Below, one piece after another: positions 43,702-53,017 of a stretch of DNA of 64,000 nt. Position 1 is the first letter of the stretch. Each line of letters opens with the position of its first letter. The stretch spans positions 1 to 64,000 of the forward strand of contig JADJAD010000006.1 of NCBI GenBank assembly GCA_016704465.1. The letters run 5' to 3'. Made by a program: the position numbers and the translations under genes. The stretch comes from Gemmatimonadota bacterium (GTDB taxonomy: Bacteria > Gemmatimonadota > Gemmatimonadetes > Gemmatimonadales > Gemmatimonadaceae). The notes under the pieces were generated by a model. That model was not told the origin of the DNA, ran no database searches, and worked only from the letters and a program-made list of their open reading frames with translations.

Positions 43702-45507
43702 CTATGGTTTGCGGCTGGCGGGGAGCGGCGCCCCCTGCGGCACCGCCATTCCGTCGTGCCGCGGTTCGCTGGCGCCGAAGTTCACGCCGGCGCTCGTGCG
43801 CATGACCGCCTGGCCCCACCCGAAGACGCTCGAGCGCGGCCCCACCTCTCGGACCTCGTGTCCCAGCGCCTTCAGCTCGCCCTGAACCAAGGCTGAGACG
43901 AGCGACTCGATATTGACGTCGCAGCCGTCGAAGGAAGACTTGGAGAAGCGTCCTGCCTCCAGCGCCTGCTGCAGCGTCATCCCGTAGTCGGCGATGTTGG
44001 AGACAAACTGTGCGTGGGCCTGCGACTGGTTCCACCCGCCCATGATCCCGAAGCCGATGCGCACGCCGTCCTTCTCCATGAAGGCGGGAATGATCGTGTG
44101 CAGCGGGCGCTTGCGCGGGGCAAGCACGTTGACCGAGGTGCTGTCGAGCGAGAACAGGGAGCCGCGGTTGTGCAGCAGCACCCCGGTTCCCGGGGCGGTG
44201 AGGCCGGAGCCAAACTCGGAATAGATCGACTGGATGAGCGAGACGATGTTGCCGTCCTTGTCCACCACGCTCAGGTAGATCGTCTCGCTCCCGGTGAGCC
44301 CGCTGACCGACGCATACTGGGCGGGGGGGACCTGGCAGGCTGCGCGCGACGGGTCGATCGCCCGGGCGCGCTCGGCGGCCGTGCCCTTGTCGAGCATCGC
44401 CGCGGTGGGGACCAAGGTGAAGTGCGGGTCGGCGGTGTAGCGCAGCATGTCGGCGTAGGCCAGCTTCTTGGCCTCGATCATGGTGTGCATCGCCCGGGTG
44501 CTGTGGAAGCCCCACTGCGCGAACGGGAACTGCTCCATGATGTTGAGCATCATGAGGGCGGCGATCCCCTGCGTGGGGGCCGGCAGCTCGCTCACCGTCC
44601 AGCCGCGGTAGGTGGTGCTGATCGGGGTGACCCACTCGGGCTGCAGCTCGCGGAGGTCGTCGAGGGTCATGCGTCCCCCTTCTTCCCGTGAGAGCCGGAC
44701 GATGGCGTCGGCGACCGGACCGGCGTAGAAGCCATCGCGCCCGTGCCGGGCGATGCGGCCCAGTGTCTGCGCCAGGTCCGGGTTGCGGAAGACGTCGCCC
44801 TCGCGTGGCGCGCGCGTGCCGTCGAGCAGGAAGGTCGCGCGGGAGTACGCGTTGGCGCCGAGCTTCTCGACCGCCTTTCCCCACATGCCCGCCACCTGCT
44901 CCGTCACCGGAAAACCCGATTCGGCGTAGAAGATGGCCGGTGCCAGCAGCGTCTCGAAGCCTAACGTTCCGAAGCGATCTTTCAGGGCTTGCCAGCCGGC
45001 GACCGCGCCGGGGACGGTGACGGTGTGGATCCCGCGGGGCATGCTCGTGTGCCCCTGCGCGCGCAGCCAGGCGGCGTCGAGTCCCTGTGGCGCCCACCCG
45101 GCGGCGTTGAGGCCGTGCAGTTTTCCAGTCTTGGCCTCGTAGACGATCGCGAACAGGTCGCCGCCGATCCCGTCGCCCGACGGCTCGGTGAGGGCGATGA
45201 CGGCGTTGGCCGCGATCGCCGCGTCGATGGCGTTGCCGCCCCGCTCCAGCATCTGTGTGCCCGCCTGCGCGGCGAGCGGCGAACTGCTGGCGACGATCCC
45301 GAGCGTCGTCGTGACCATGGATCGACCGACCACGGGCTTGGGCGCGGCGGCAGCCTGGGCGTCCAGTGACGCGGGAGCGAGGGTCACGGGGGCGAGAGCA
45401 AGGGCGACGGCCAAGGAGCGGGCGAGGACGCGCGGCATCGGCCCCAGCCAGCGATGGGAACCACCGGTCAGGGCGCGTGCGAAGTCACGGGGCGGTGTCG
45501 GGTTCAT
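43702..45507 (-). CDS. ggt: Gamma-glutamyltransferase
   Basis: A 601-residue Ntn-hydrolase precursor, exported to the periplasm (signal ending DAQAAA; ATG 45438 is an alternative start). GGNAIDAAIAANAVIALTEPSGDGIGGDLF and the large-subunit features are present. Autocleavage should occur before the Thr of SETIYLSVVDKDGN, the position of the usual TTH motif, here with a shortened TIY context. GIMGGWNQSQAHAQFVSNIADYG is the usual small-subunit part. It degrades glutathione and gamma-glutamyl peptides. Convergent with the amidohydrolase upstream. Confidence 0.93.
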   Translation of the reverse strand: MNPTPPRDFARALTGGSHRWLGPMPRVLARSLAVALALAPVTLAPASLDAQAAAAPKPVVGRSMVTTTLGIVASSSPLAAQAGTQMLERGGNAIDAAIAANAVIALTEPSGDGIGGDLFAIVYEAKTGKLHGLNAAGWAPQGLDAAWLRAQGHTSMPRGIHTVTVPGAVAGWQALKDRFGTLGFETLLAPAIFYAESGFPVTEQVAGMWGKAVEKLGANAYSRATFLLDGTRAPREGDVFRNPDLAQTLGRIARHGRDGFYAGPVADAIVRLSREEGGRMTLDDLRELQPEWVTPISTTYRGWTVSELPAPTQGIAALMMLNIMEQFPFAQWGFHSTRAMHTMIEAKKLAYADMLRYTADPHFTLVPTAAMLDKGTAAERARAIDPSRAACQVPPAQYASVSGLTGSETIYLSVVDKDGNIVSLIQSIYSEFGSGLTAPGTGVLLHNRGSLFSLDSTSVNVLAPRKRPLHTIIPAFMEKDGVRIGFGIMGGWNQSQAHAQFVSNIADYGMTLQQALEAGRFSKSSFDGCDVNIESLVSALVQGELKALGHEVREVGPRSSVFGWGQAVMRTSAGVNFGASEPRHDGMAVPQGAPLPASRKP

Positions 45508-45653
45508 CTCCCGACGATCGAGTCATGCGCACCAGCCGTCAAGTCGCGGGTCGCGTGTGGAGCTCGGAACGCCTGGACATGCACCGGTGGTGGATGACGA
45601 GGCGCCGCCGTAGCGTTCCGGCGTCGGCCGTTCCCTTCACTCTTCATGCGTTC

Positions 45654-46343
45654 ATGCCCCGGAAATCCGAACTCACCCGGCTCCTGTCGCTGCCCACGCG
45701 CACCCCGGCGCTCAGTGCGTACACCGCGCGCGAGCGCCAGCTCATCACGACACTGAAGACGCCGCGGCAGGTGCAGCGATACCTGCGGGCCCTGCCCTAC
45801 AACTGGGAGGCGACACTTCGCACGTTCCGAGGGTCGGTCGAGGCCGGGCGGGCACAGTGCCTGGAAGCGGTCTTCTTCGCAGCGGCGGTGTTGGAGCATC
45901 ACGGGTACCCACCCACCGTGGTTGACATCGAGTCGACGGATGGACTCGACCATGTCATCTACCTGTTCCAACGAGGTGGGAGGTGGGGGTCCATCGGGCG
46001 GTCGCGCGACTATGGCTTGCACGGACGAGCCCCGGCCTATGCATCCGTGGCAACGCTGGTGCGCTCGTACATGGACCCGTACGTCGACGGCTCCGGACGC
46101 ATCAACGCCTACGGTGTGGCACACCTGGACGCGCTCTCGCCTGCGGACTGGCGCCTGAGCACGCGCAGCGTGTGGCGGGTGGAGCAGGCGCTGATCGACA
46201 TGCCGCACACGGATCTCCCGACCGGCGAGCGGCGCTACGCCCGCGCGCTGCGCCGCGACACCGCGTTCAAGGCGAGCGGTGCTCCCACAAACCGGCGGAC
46301 GATGCAGCGGTTGTACGGCGATCAGGTGCGGCACTGGTGGTAA
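45654..46343 (+). CDS. Putative transglutaminase-like cysteine-fold protein
   Basis: A 229-residue cytoplasmic protein that I cannot place firmly. The order Cys (GRAQCLEAVFFAAAVLEHHGYPP), His (TDGLDHVIYLFQ) and a later Asp (GSIGRSRDYG) fits the Cys-His-Asp arrangement and strand pattern of transglutaminase-like domains, which cleave or form amide bonds. The start is ATG 45654 (MPRKSELTR); frames upstream are unlike protein. It is divergent from ggt and convergent with the M20 peptidase. Confidence 0.65.
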   Translation: MPRKSELTRLLSLPTRTPALSAYTARERQLITTLKTPRQVQRYLRALPYNWEATLRTFRGSVEAGRAQCLEAVFFAAAVLEHHGYPPTVVDIESTDGLDHVIYLFQRGGRWGSIGRSRDYGLHGRAPAYASVATLVRSYMDPYVDGSGRINAYGVAHLDALSPADWRLSTRSVWRVEQALIDMPHTDLPTGERRYARALRRDTAFKASGAPTNRRTMQRLYGDQVRHWW

Positions 46344-46394
46344 CGTGCTGCACCTGACGAGGCCCGTGTGGCCGCTCTGGCAGGTGGCGAGAAC

Positions 46395-47696
46395 TTACGG
46401 CTGGTACGTCGCCCCGCGCAGTCCGGCCAGGGCGCTCACGATGAGCAGCGCCCACTGCGGTCCCTTGAAACCTTCGGCCCCATCGTCATACGACTCGGCG
46501 ATGGAGTGGGCACCGCGCCCGACCCCTCCCCCATCGATCGTGATCGCCGGGATGCCGAGGCTCATGGGGTAGTTGGCGTCCGTGCTCGAGGCGCCGGTGG
46601 GCGCGGTGAAGCCGAGCGACTTGCCGGCGGCCAGGGCGGTCAAGGCGATGAACGACGTGTCGTTCACCTGCGCCGCCGGCCGGATCCCCATGTCGATCAG
46701 CTTGAGCGAGACCGTGTCGCGCGCGTTGGGCCAGCGGGCATTCTCCTCGCGCAGCGCGGTCTGCAGCGCGGCGTTGAACTGGGCATCCAGCTTCGCCAGC
46801 TCCTGGGGCGACTCGGAGCGCATGTCCACTTCCATCGCGCCTAACGGGGAGATGGTGTTGACCGAGGTCCCCCCGGAGACCATGCCGACATTGAACGTCG
46901 TGCGCGGCGTGGCCGGCACCGTGAATTCGGAGATTTTCGCGATCGCGCGACCGAGGGCATGGATCGGGTTGGCCATGCCGAAGGCGCCGTAGCTGTGCCC
47001 CCCCGGCCCCTGGTACTGCACGAGGTAGCGCTGGCTCCCGACCGCGCCGGTCGTCAGGCCGAGTCCGGTCCCGTCGACCGAGATGAAGTAGTCGATCTTC
47101 ATCGGCGGCTTGCGGAACAGGTAGCGCATGCCGCGCAGGTTGCCGGGCCCCTCTTCCCCGACATTGGCGATGAACAGGATGGTACCGGGGGTCTCGATCT
47201 TCGCATTCTGCATGGCGCGCGCGACGGCCAGGACGGTCGCCAGTCCGCGACAGTCGTCACCGATTCCCGGCGCCGTGAGCTTCGTCCCCGCCTTCTTGAC
47301 CGTGACGTCGGTTCCCTCGGGGAAGACCGTGTCGAGATGTCCGGCGATGGCGACCGTGGGCCCGGTCCCGGTGCCCTTGCGCTCGGCGATCACGTTGCCG
47401 ATGGAGTCCAGGTGCACATTGCCCAGCCCTAACGCTTCGAAGCGGCGCTTCATCTCGGCGGCCCGCACCTCTTCCTTGAACGGCGGCGCGGGAATCTCGC
47501 AGATGGAGACCTGCTGTTCGAGCGTCCAGGCGTTGTCGCGCTGGATGGCGTCGAGCGCCGACTTGACGGCCGGATGCTCGCGCGGCACGGAGACCGGCGC
47601 CTGCGCCGCAAGCGTCAGGGGGAGCGCGGCGACGAGCAGCGCACCGACAAGGGCGCGCGGCGTGGACAGCGTGGGCATGAGGGACAGCAGCGGCAT
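46395..47696 (-). CDS. M20 family metallopeptidase (peptidase T-like)
   Basis: A 433-residue exported zinc peptidase; signal peptide MPLLSLMPTLSTPRALVGAL to LAAQ, with ATG 47678 as alternative. Zinc and catalytic residues: AIAGHLDTVFPEG (His, Asp), APGIGDDCRGLATVL (Asp), ANVGEEGPGNLRG (Glu-Glu), SVDGTGLG (Asp) and the final His in GGVGRGAHSIAESY. The dimerisation domain lies between about residues 220 and 330. It degrades di- or tripeptides. Secretion fits the peptide-scavenging neighbours. Confidence 0.92.
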   Translation of the reverse strand: MPLLSLMPTLSTPRALVGALLVAALPLTLAAQAPVSVPREHPAVKSALDAIQRDNAWTLEQQVSICEIPAPPFKEEVRAAEMKRRFEALGLGNVHLDSIGNVIAERKGTGTGPTVAIAGHLDTVFPEGTDVTVKKAGTKLTAPGIGDDCRGLATVLAVARAMQNAKIETPGTILFIANVGEEGPGNLRGMRYLFRKPPMKIDYFISVDGTGLGLTTGAVGSQRYLVQYQGPGGHSYGAFGMANPIHALGRAIAKISEFTVPATPRTTFNVGMVSGGTSVNTISPLGAMEVDMRSESPQELAKLDAQFNAALQTALREENARWPNARDTVSLKLIDMGIRPAAQVNDTSFIALTALAAGKSLGFTAPTGASSTDANYPMSLGIPAITIDGGGVGRGAHSIAESYDDGAEGFKGPQWALLIVSALAGLRGATYQP

Positions 47697-47845
47697 GGGG
47701 ATGCACGAGGAAGAAATGTGCGGATCGAGCGGGTCGCGAGCGTTCCGCAAGCTACGCGAAGGTACGCGCCCGCGACCCATTCGGCTGACGCGCACGTGGG
47801 CCCGTCGTGCGGCGGGCGCGGATCGGCCCGCCGTGTCCCGGCGTC

Positions 47846-48715
47846 CTATCGGCCCCCGGCGGGAATCGCCCCGTACAGCCGTGTCGCCAGCGCGTCGTAC
47901 AGTGCCATGGACGTCCTGCCCGGCTTGCCATCGCCGACCGTCACACCGTCGATGGACACGACCGGCATGACGTCGGTCGTGGTCCCGGTGAGGAAGCACT
48001 CCTGCAGCTGGGGCAGGTGGTGCGTGTGGAACGGGGTCTCGTTGATCGGCACGCCGAGTTCCCGTGCCACGTCGAGCACCACGTCACGCGTGATCCCCGG
48101 CAGGATCAGGTTGCTCGACGGGTACGTGCGCAACTCGCCGTCAATCACGCCGAAGATGTTGGTGTGCGACCCTTCCGTGATGGCACCGTCCTTCACGAAG
48201 ATCGCCTCGAACACCCCGTGATCGACCGCATGCTGCTTGGCCATCACCGCCGCCAGCAGGTTGACCGTCTTGATGTCGCACCGCGACCAACGGATGTCGG
48301 GATACGTGACGACGGCGACGCCCGTGGCTCGCTTGTCGTGCGGGACGGCAAAGCGCTGGGCCGACAGGAAGACGGTGCACGGCGTGCCGGCCGGCGGAAA
48401 GTGGTGCGTCCGCGGCGCAGCGCCTCGGGTGATCTGCAGGTAGACCGTCCCTTCGCCCGACGTGATGTCGTTGCGCTGGAGGAGCTCGAGCGAGATCGCC
48501 TCGATGTCCGCGAGCGACAGTGACGGCTCGAGCCGCAGCTCGCGCAAGCCGCGGGCGAGGCGTTTCATGTGCCGTCCCGACTCGAACAGGTGTCCGTCGA
48601 CCGCCCGGGTCACCTCGTATACGCCATCACCAAAGAAGAAGCCGCGCTCATCCACGGAGAGCTTGGCTTCGCTGCGGGGGAGGTACTCCCCGTTGAGATA
48701 GACCACGCTGGACAT
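47846..48715 (-). CDS. dat: D-amino-acid aminotransferase (class IV PLP)
   Basis: A 289-residue fold-type IV aminotransferase. ERGFFFGDGVYEVTRAVDG at the N-terminus, the PLP lysine in SRCDIKTVNLLAAVMAKQ and the glutamate in AITEGSHTNIFGV are diagnostic, and CDIK-x-x-NLL favours D-alanine aminotransferase over branched-chain enzymes. Start ATG 48715 has AGGGGAA upstream. It interconverts D-alanine and D-glutamate for the cell wall or for D-amino-acid use. Confidence 0.92.
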   Translation of the reverse strand: MSSVVYLNGEYLPRSEAKLSVDERGFFFGDGVYEVTRAVDGHLFESGRHMKRLARGLRELRLEPSLSLADIEAISLELLQRNDITSGEGTVYLQITRGAAPRTHHFPPAGTPCTVFLSAQRFAVPHDKRATGVAVVTYPDIRWSRCDIKTVNLLAAVMAKQHAVDHGVFEAIFVKDGAITEGSHTNIFGVIDGELRTYPSSNLILPGITRDVVLDVARELGVPINETPFHTHHLPQLQECFLTGTTTDVMPVVSIDGVTVGDGKPGRTSMALYDALATRLYGAIPAGGR

Positions 48716-48830
48716 GAGTTCCCCTGTTGCCGGACGACCCGTGCGCGCGCCGCGCGCGCCACGGCTCGGTTTCTACGTTGGCGCGCTCACCAAGTCAAGG
48801 CGGGACGCCGTGGCCTTGCCGGCGCCGCCG

Positions 48831-48860
48831 GTCGGTGTCGGTCGGTGTCGGTCGGTGTCG
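48831..48860. repeat. 10-bp tandem repeat (GTCGGTGTCG) x3
   Basis: Three exact copies in the 235-bp gap between dat and the HEAGH membrane protein. Nothing else is evident in that gap. Confidence 0.9.
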
Positions 48861-48950
48861 ATCACGCGCTGCCGCTCGTCCCTGTGTGAGGGTTCCGTCC
48901 GGTCGCAACGCCCACCCGGATGGAGACGTGCTGACGGTCGCCACTCCGCC

Positions 48951-49523
48951 ATGACTCCGAGACTCGTCGTCCGGCTCTGCAGCCTGCCGCTCATCGTGTT
49001 CTACGCCCTGCGCCGGCTGGGCGACGCGGGGTATTGGGACCTCGTGGATGACCTCAACCTGGCGATCCACGAGGCGGGTCACCTCGTCTTCCAACCGTTG
49101 GGCGAGCCGGGCCTGACGCTGGGTGGGTCGCTCTTTCAGGTGATCGTTCCCGCAGCATTCGTCATCTACTTCGTCCGTCGACGGCAGCGCTTCGCCGCCG
49201 CCATCGTGACCGCGTGGGTTGCGACCAGCCTGCTCAACGTCGCCATCTACATCTCCGACGCGCGCGCACAGTTGCTCCCCCTGCTCGGCGGCGACGACAC
49301 GGTGCATGACTGGTGGTTCCTGCTCACCGAGTGGGACCTGCTGCCGCACGACACCACCATCGGGCGCGCGGTACGGCTGTGCAGCGCGGTCGCGTGGATC
49401 CTCTCGGTTGGTGGGGCACTGGCGTTCGCGCGTGAAGACACGGGCGCGCAGCCCGAGGATGTCGCCCCCCTTCCGGGCGACGCGCGGCTACACGCCGCGC
49501 AGGGCGAAATCCATCGCGACTGA
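48951..49523 (+). CDS. Small membrane protein with HEAGH motif
   Basis: A 190-residue inner-membrane protein with about four hydrophobic segments. NLAIHEAGHLVFQPLGEPGL near residue 36 contains the HExxH-type zinc motif inside or next to a membrane segment, as in M50-type intramembrane proteases, but the usual distal NxxPxxxxDG ligand motif is not seen; EWDLLPHD may be the replacement. Protease activity is therefore uncertain. The 3-prime end overlaps the convergent EAL-like gene by 36 bp. Confidence 0.75.
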   Translation: MTPRLVVRLCSLPLIVFYALRRLGDAGYWDLVDDLNLAIHEAGHLVFQPLGEPGLTLGGSLFQVIVPAAFVIYFVRRRQRFAAAIVTAWVATSLLNVAIYISDARAQLLPLLGGDDTVHDWWFLLTEWDLLPHDTTIGRAVRLCSAVAWILSVGGALAFAREDTGAQPEDVAPLPGDARLHAAQGEIHRD

Positions 49524-50153
49524 CGGCGCTCGCGCCTCGTCGGGCAGGGAGGTCCACTGCGCGAGCTCGATGCCCGCAGCGCGAATCGCGTTCAGGTCCA
49601 TCGCGTCGTACGGATTGCGGGCGATCAACTCCACCGCGTGCGTGCGCGCGAACTCGCTGAGCAGGACCAGCGAGCGAAACGTGTCGGGAATCGTCGCCGC
49701 GCCGCGCAGCATGTGCGGTGCCAGTCGCACGTACGACGGCGCCGAGGCGGCCAGCAGTTCGAGCAGCGTCGGGGTCCACTCGCCCGTGATCTCCACCATG
49801 GACGCGATCCCGATGTCCCGTGCCAACCGCGCGGCCGCTCGAATGCGTGCCGCGTCGAACGACAGGCTGCTCTCGGTCAGGACCAGCACGGCGCGCGAGC
49901 GCGAGGACGCGAGCGCGCGCAGCACCGGTTCCACGACGGAGCCGATGGCGCGCGTGTCACGCGTTCCCGGATACACGGCGTAGGCCGACAGCACCAGGTA
50001 CCCGCGCCGATCGAGGAGCTCGTCGCTCGGCGCAGCACGACCTGGGACCTGCACGAGCCACACTGACTCGCGCGAGATCGCGACCCGCGGCGTACTCGCG
50101 AGTTGCACGTCGCCCACGTGCGCCCCGTGCCCTAGTCGACGAGAGCGCTGCAT
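49488..50153 (-). CDS. Degenerate EAL-domain-like protein
   Basis: A 221-residue cytoplasmic protein whose C-terminal half follows the EAL phosphodiesterase fold: IRAAARLARDIGIASMVEI, then LLELLAASAPSYVRLAPHMLRG, then LSEFARTHAVELIARNP and LNAIRAAGIELAQW. The catalytic EAL, DDFGTG and KID metal residues are absent, so it should not hydrolyse c-di-GMP and is probably a binding or scaffold protein. It overlaps the preceding pseudo-receiver gene by 22 bp and ends the five-gene signalling block. Confidence 0.6.
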   Translation of the reverse strand: MQRSRRLGHGAHVGDVQLASTPRVAISRESVWLVQVPGRAAPSDELLDRRGYLVLSAYAVYPGTRDTRAIGSVVEPVLRALASSRSRAVLVLTESSLSFDAARIRAAARLARDIGIASMVEITGEWTPTLLELLAASAPSYVRLAPHMLRGAATIPDTFRSLVLLSEFARTHAVELIARNPYDAMDLNAIRAAGIELAQWTSLPDEARAPSVAMDFALRGV

Positions 50154-50590
50154 ATCGTGCGCGCCAGTTCCGCGAGCGGAAGATCCCGCTCGATGACCCG
50201 ATCGACGGGCAGCAAACCACGCCGTGCCTCCCGCATGGCGGACGACTCGGAGTCAACCGACTTGGGCGCGAGGGCGACGACGCGCGTGGGGTGGTTCAGT
50301 CCGCGCAGGTCCGCCGCAAGCTCCCGCACCCGCGCCAGTTCATCGGCCCGAAGGCCGACCACCACCACGTCATAGTGCAGGTGGTGCACGAGTGCCTGCG
50401 CGTCCGCCAACCGCTCGGTGCAATCCACCTGACACCCTCGAAAGGTCAGGTAGTTGCTGAGTGAAAAGAGCAGGGCTCTTTCTTCGTCGCTGATGAGGAC
50501 GCGGAGCGGGTCAGTGTGCACGGGGGGGCTCGCGAGACTTGGTCTGGATAACCCAACCAAGGCAAGTGACGCGCCACACAAATCGTCCAC
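50132..50590 (-). CDS. Pseudo-receiver domain protein
   Basis: A 152-residue protein with a CheY-like fold. LRVLISDEERALLFSLSNYLTFRG has the acidic pocket residues, but the phosphoacceptor position in YDVVVVGLRADE is Gly rather than Asp, so it is unlikely to be phosphorylated. The annotated start is GTG 50590; a GTG at 50521 just before the domain (VHTDPLRVL) is also possible. The stop lies inside the next gene. A palindrome sits just upstream at 50592-50604. Confidence 0.75.
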   Translation of the reverse strand: MDDLCGASLALVGLSRPSLASPPVHTDPLRVLISDEERALLFSLSNYLTFRGCQVDCTERLADAQALVHHLHYDVVVVGLRADELARVRELAADLRGLNHPTRVVALAPKSVDSESSAMREARRGLLPVDRVIERDLPLAELARTICSALVD

Positions 50591-50591
50591 C

Positions 50592-50604
50592 TAGCGATTC
50601 GCTA
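50592..50604. promoter_or_regulatory. Palindrome upstream of the pseudo-receiver gene
   Basis: TAGCGATTCGCTA, 6-bp arms around one base, immediately before the GTG start and in the 118-bp gap after the GTPase gene. It could be an operator or a small 3-prime hairpin of the upstream gene. Confidence 0.3.
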
Positions 50605-50708
50605 AGACATTGCCAGCCATTGTCTTGCGCAAACGCTTGCACACCCAATCGTGCAGGGGTTTCCCTGACCCGGACGCCCCGTCTGGATCGTGGACCCGCG
50701 CTCGGCGT

Positions 50709-51212
50709 CTACGAAACGAGCAGTTGCTGCACGAGACGCTGGAAGCCGACCTCAACCTGGTCGCCCGTTCGGGCCGATGTCCGGATTGTCGGCAGCTCCC
50801 CGAGTCCGCTGGCCGCAATGGCCGACTCGTCCAGCGCCCATCCCTCGGCCAGGTCGCTCTTGTTCAGGAACAGGAGCGACGGGACATCGCCGACCGTCGC
50901 CTCGGCGACGGCGCGCAAGGTGCGCACGGTGTCCAGCGTCTCGGGGCGGGTCCCGTCGGCCACGTAGATGAATCCCGACGCACCGCGCAGGTACGACAGT
51001 CGCACGCGCTCGATCTCGTCCTCACCCTGCAGGTCCCACAGCAGCAGCGACACCGTCGTGTCGCCGACCTCGACGAGCTTCCGGTCGATCTTCACCCCGA
51101 TGGTGGCCTGGTACTTCTCCGAGAACACCGACTCCACGAACCGCCGAACGAGGCTCGTCTTGCCCACGGCGGTCGCGCCGAGCATGCAGACCTTCTTCTG
51201 AACGAGTGCCAT
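50709..51212 (-). CDS. Ras-like small GTPase (Rup/MglA-type superfamily)
   Basis: A 167-residue G-protein. G1 P-loop GATAVGKTSL (residues 12-21), switch I Thr37 in YQATIGV, G3 WDLQGED (Asp60, Gly63) and G4 NKSD (117-120) are all intact, so it should bind and hydrolyse GTP. YQATIGVKIDRKLVEV is strikingly Rab/Ras-like. No C-terminal lipidation cysteine is present. Start ATG 51212 (MALVQKKVCM). It is the core of the block with the OmpA-like, coiled-coil, pseudo-receiver and EAL-like proteins. Confidence 0.93.
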   Translation of the reverse strand: MALVQKKVCMLGATAVGKTSLVRRFVESVFSEKYQATIGVKIDRKLVEVGDTTVSLLLWDLQGEDEIERVRLSYLRGASGFIYVADGTRPETLDTVRTLRAVAEATVGDVPSLLFLNKSDLAEGWALDESAIAASGLGELPTIRTSARTGDQVEVGFQRLVQQLLVS

Positions 51213-51225
51213 GGTGGGCGATCGG

Positions 51226-51264
51226 GGGGAGACGGGAGACGGGAGACGGGAGACGGGAGACGGG
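51226..51264 (-). repeat. G-tract heptamer repeat (GACGGGA) x4-5
   Basis: Four exact GACGGGA heptamers plus a GACGGGC, on the plus strand, filling the gap between the OmpA-like stop and the GTPase start. Five GGG tracts spaced by AGAC fit a quadruplex pattern; the operon mRNA carries the C-rich complement. Confidence 0.8.
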
Positions 51265-51270
51265 CGGAAG

Positions 51271-53003
51271 CTACCGTTCGTCGATGGCGATCCGCAGGCG
51301 CACCTGTCGCAGGACGCGACTGCTCGTGCTCGTGTCCGACGTCGCGACCACCAGGTCGGGGCGAACCCCGCTCGCCACCAACGCGGCCCGGATGCGCGAC
51401 GCACGCCCGCGGCGCAGGACGGCGTTGGTCGCTTCGCTGCCGACGCTGTCGGCAGAGCCGATCAGGTCGATACGCACCGCGAGGTTGGCGCTGGCGGCAT
51501 CCGTGAGCAGGGTGCGCAAGCGGCCGGCCAGCGCGGCGACGCGTGGCTGCTGGCCGGCAACCGGCTCGGTGCTGCCGGTGGGGAAGTCGAACGAGACGAC
51601 TTCAAGCGAGTCGGCGGCGGCGCGCAGCGCCACGGTCGCCGAGTCGGCAAGTCCCGTCAGCTGCAGCGCCGTGACGCCGGCGACGGCAAGCGCGAGTCGT
51701 TGCGCCTCCCCGCGCCAGCTCGCCGAGGCCACACCTTCGGCCACGAGCGTGTCGCCGGCCATCCGTAGGGTGGTTGCCGGCCCGGGGACGAGCAGCGCCT
51801 GCGCGCGCCGTACGACGAAGTCGGGACGCAGGGCGATGTACGACTCCCACTTGGCATCGACCGTAGACGAATCGAGCCCCGCCGCGGCGGCGAGGGCGCC
51901 GGGGTCACGGGCGAGGGGGTCGCGCAGCCCCGTCAGGACGAATCGCCCCCTTCGCGCCCGGCCGAGCCCAGGACCACCCCCGGCTCCCGCCGCAACTGAT
52001 CGAGGTAGCCTTCGAACCGTCGCTGCTCGAGCACGCGCGGAACCGCGCACCATCCCACCGATGCAAGCACAACTGCGGCGAGCAGCCACGTCCGCCAGCG
52101 TGAACGCCTCGGCGCCGCGTGCGCCTGCGACACGATCGCGCGTTCGAGGATTCCATCGCGCACTGCGAACGCCACCCCCGTGGCCCCGAATCGTTCGATC
52201 TCACCGGCATGGGCGAGGTGCAGCGCCTCCACGGTCTGCGCCATCGCCAGGCGCACACTCAGCGGGGGTTGCCCGCGAATGGCCGCCGCCAACAATGCCC
52301 CCGGCCCGCTTTCCACCCAGACCGTGAGGTCGCCCAGCGCGATGGAATCCAATCCCTGCTGCTGGCCGACATGGAACGAGTCGCGCGCGAAGTCGCCAAG
52401 CGCGGTCATCATCGACGCGACCATGTCGGGCGCGAGTGCTTCCACGCCGGGGGCCGTGCGATGATCGATGAGCAGCCCCGATTCGCGGTGGATCAGGAAC
52501 AGCTGTTCGACGCGGTACAGGAGTGAACGCGACAGCACGACCTCGCCGAACGAGCGCCCGGTGCGCATGGCCTCGATGCGCCAGGCCAGGCCGCGCATCG
52601 AGACGGTGTGCTCGAGCGTGGTGTTGATCGACTGCACCAGCTCCGAGAGGGCGTTGGCGATGGCGCGCCGGATCGCCGGCCCCATGACGGGGAAGATCGC
52701 GTCGATCAGGGGTTGCGGGTCCCGCCGGACGGAGGCGCTGATCGCCTCGCCCACGACCGGACCTAACGCGAGGCCCAGCGTGCCGTCGGCGGCGGAGCGG
52801 CGCGTGATCGCCTCGGGGAGGACGCGCGCCACCTCTTCGACATTCACCTCGGGGCTGGCGAGCCGTCGCTCGATGGCGCGCAGGCGATCCTGCTCGGGGG
52901 TGACGAGCAGGTCGCGCAGCTCCTGCCACCGATCGCCGCCACCGCGCGACACCTCGCGGTCAGCGACGGGAGCCGGCCGCTCGCGCACGAGCTCGTCGTC
53001 CAT
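51271..53003 (-). pseudogene. OmpA-like envelope protein with cytoplasmic roadblock-like N-terminal domain, frameshifted
   Basis: One gene of about 577 residues read in two frames. Residues 1-300 are cytoplasmic-type: SLLYRVEQLFLIHRESGLLIDH and DMVASMMTALGDFARDSFHV ... LTVWVESGPGALLAAAIRG recall the roadblock/longin folds that partner Ras-like GTPases. A transmembrane helix (WRTWLLAAVVLASVGWCAV) follows, then a linker, then an OmpA_C-like domain with DLIGSADSVGSEATNAVLRRGRASRIRAAL. The first frame stops at 51933; restoring a sixth G in the run at 51946-51950 gives REGGRFVLTGLRDPLARD and joins both parts. Probably an indel error. It would bridge cytoplasm and cell wall. Confidence 0.8.
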
Positions 53004-53017
53004 GTCCCGGGCCGCGT

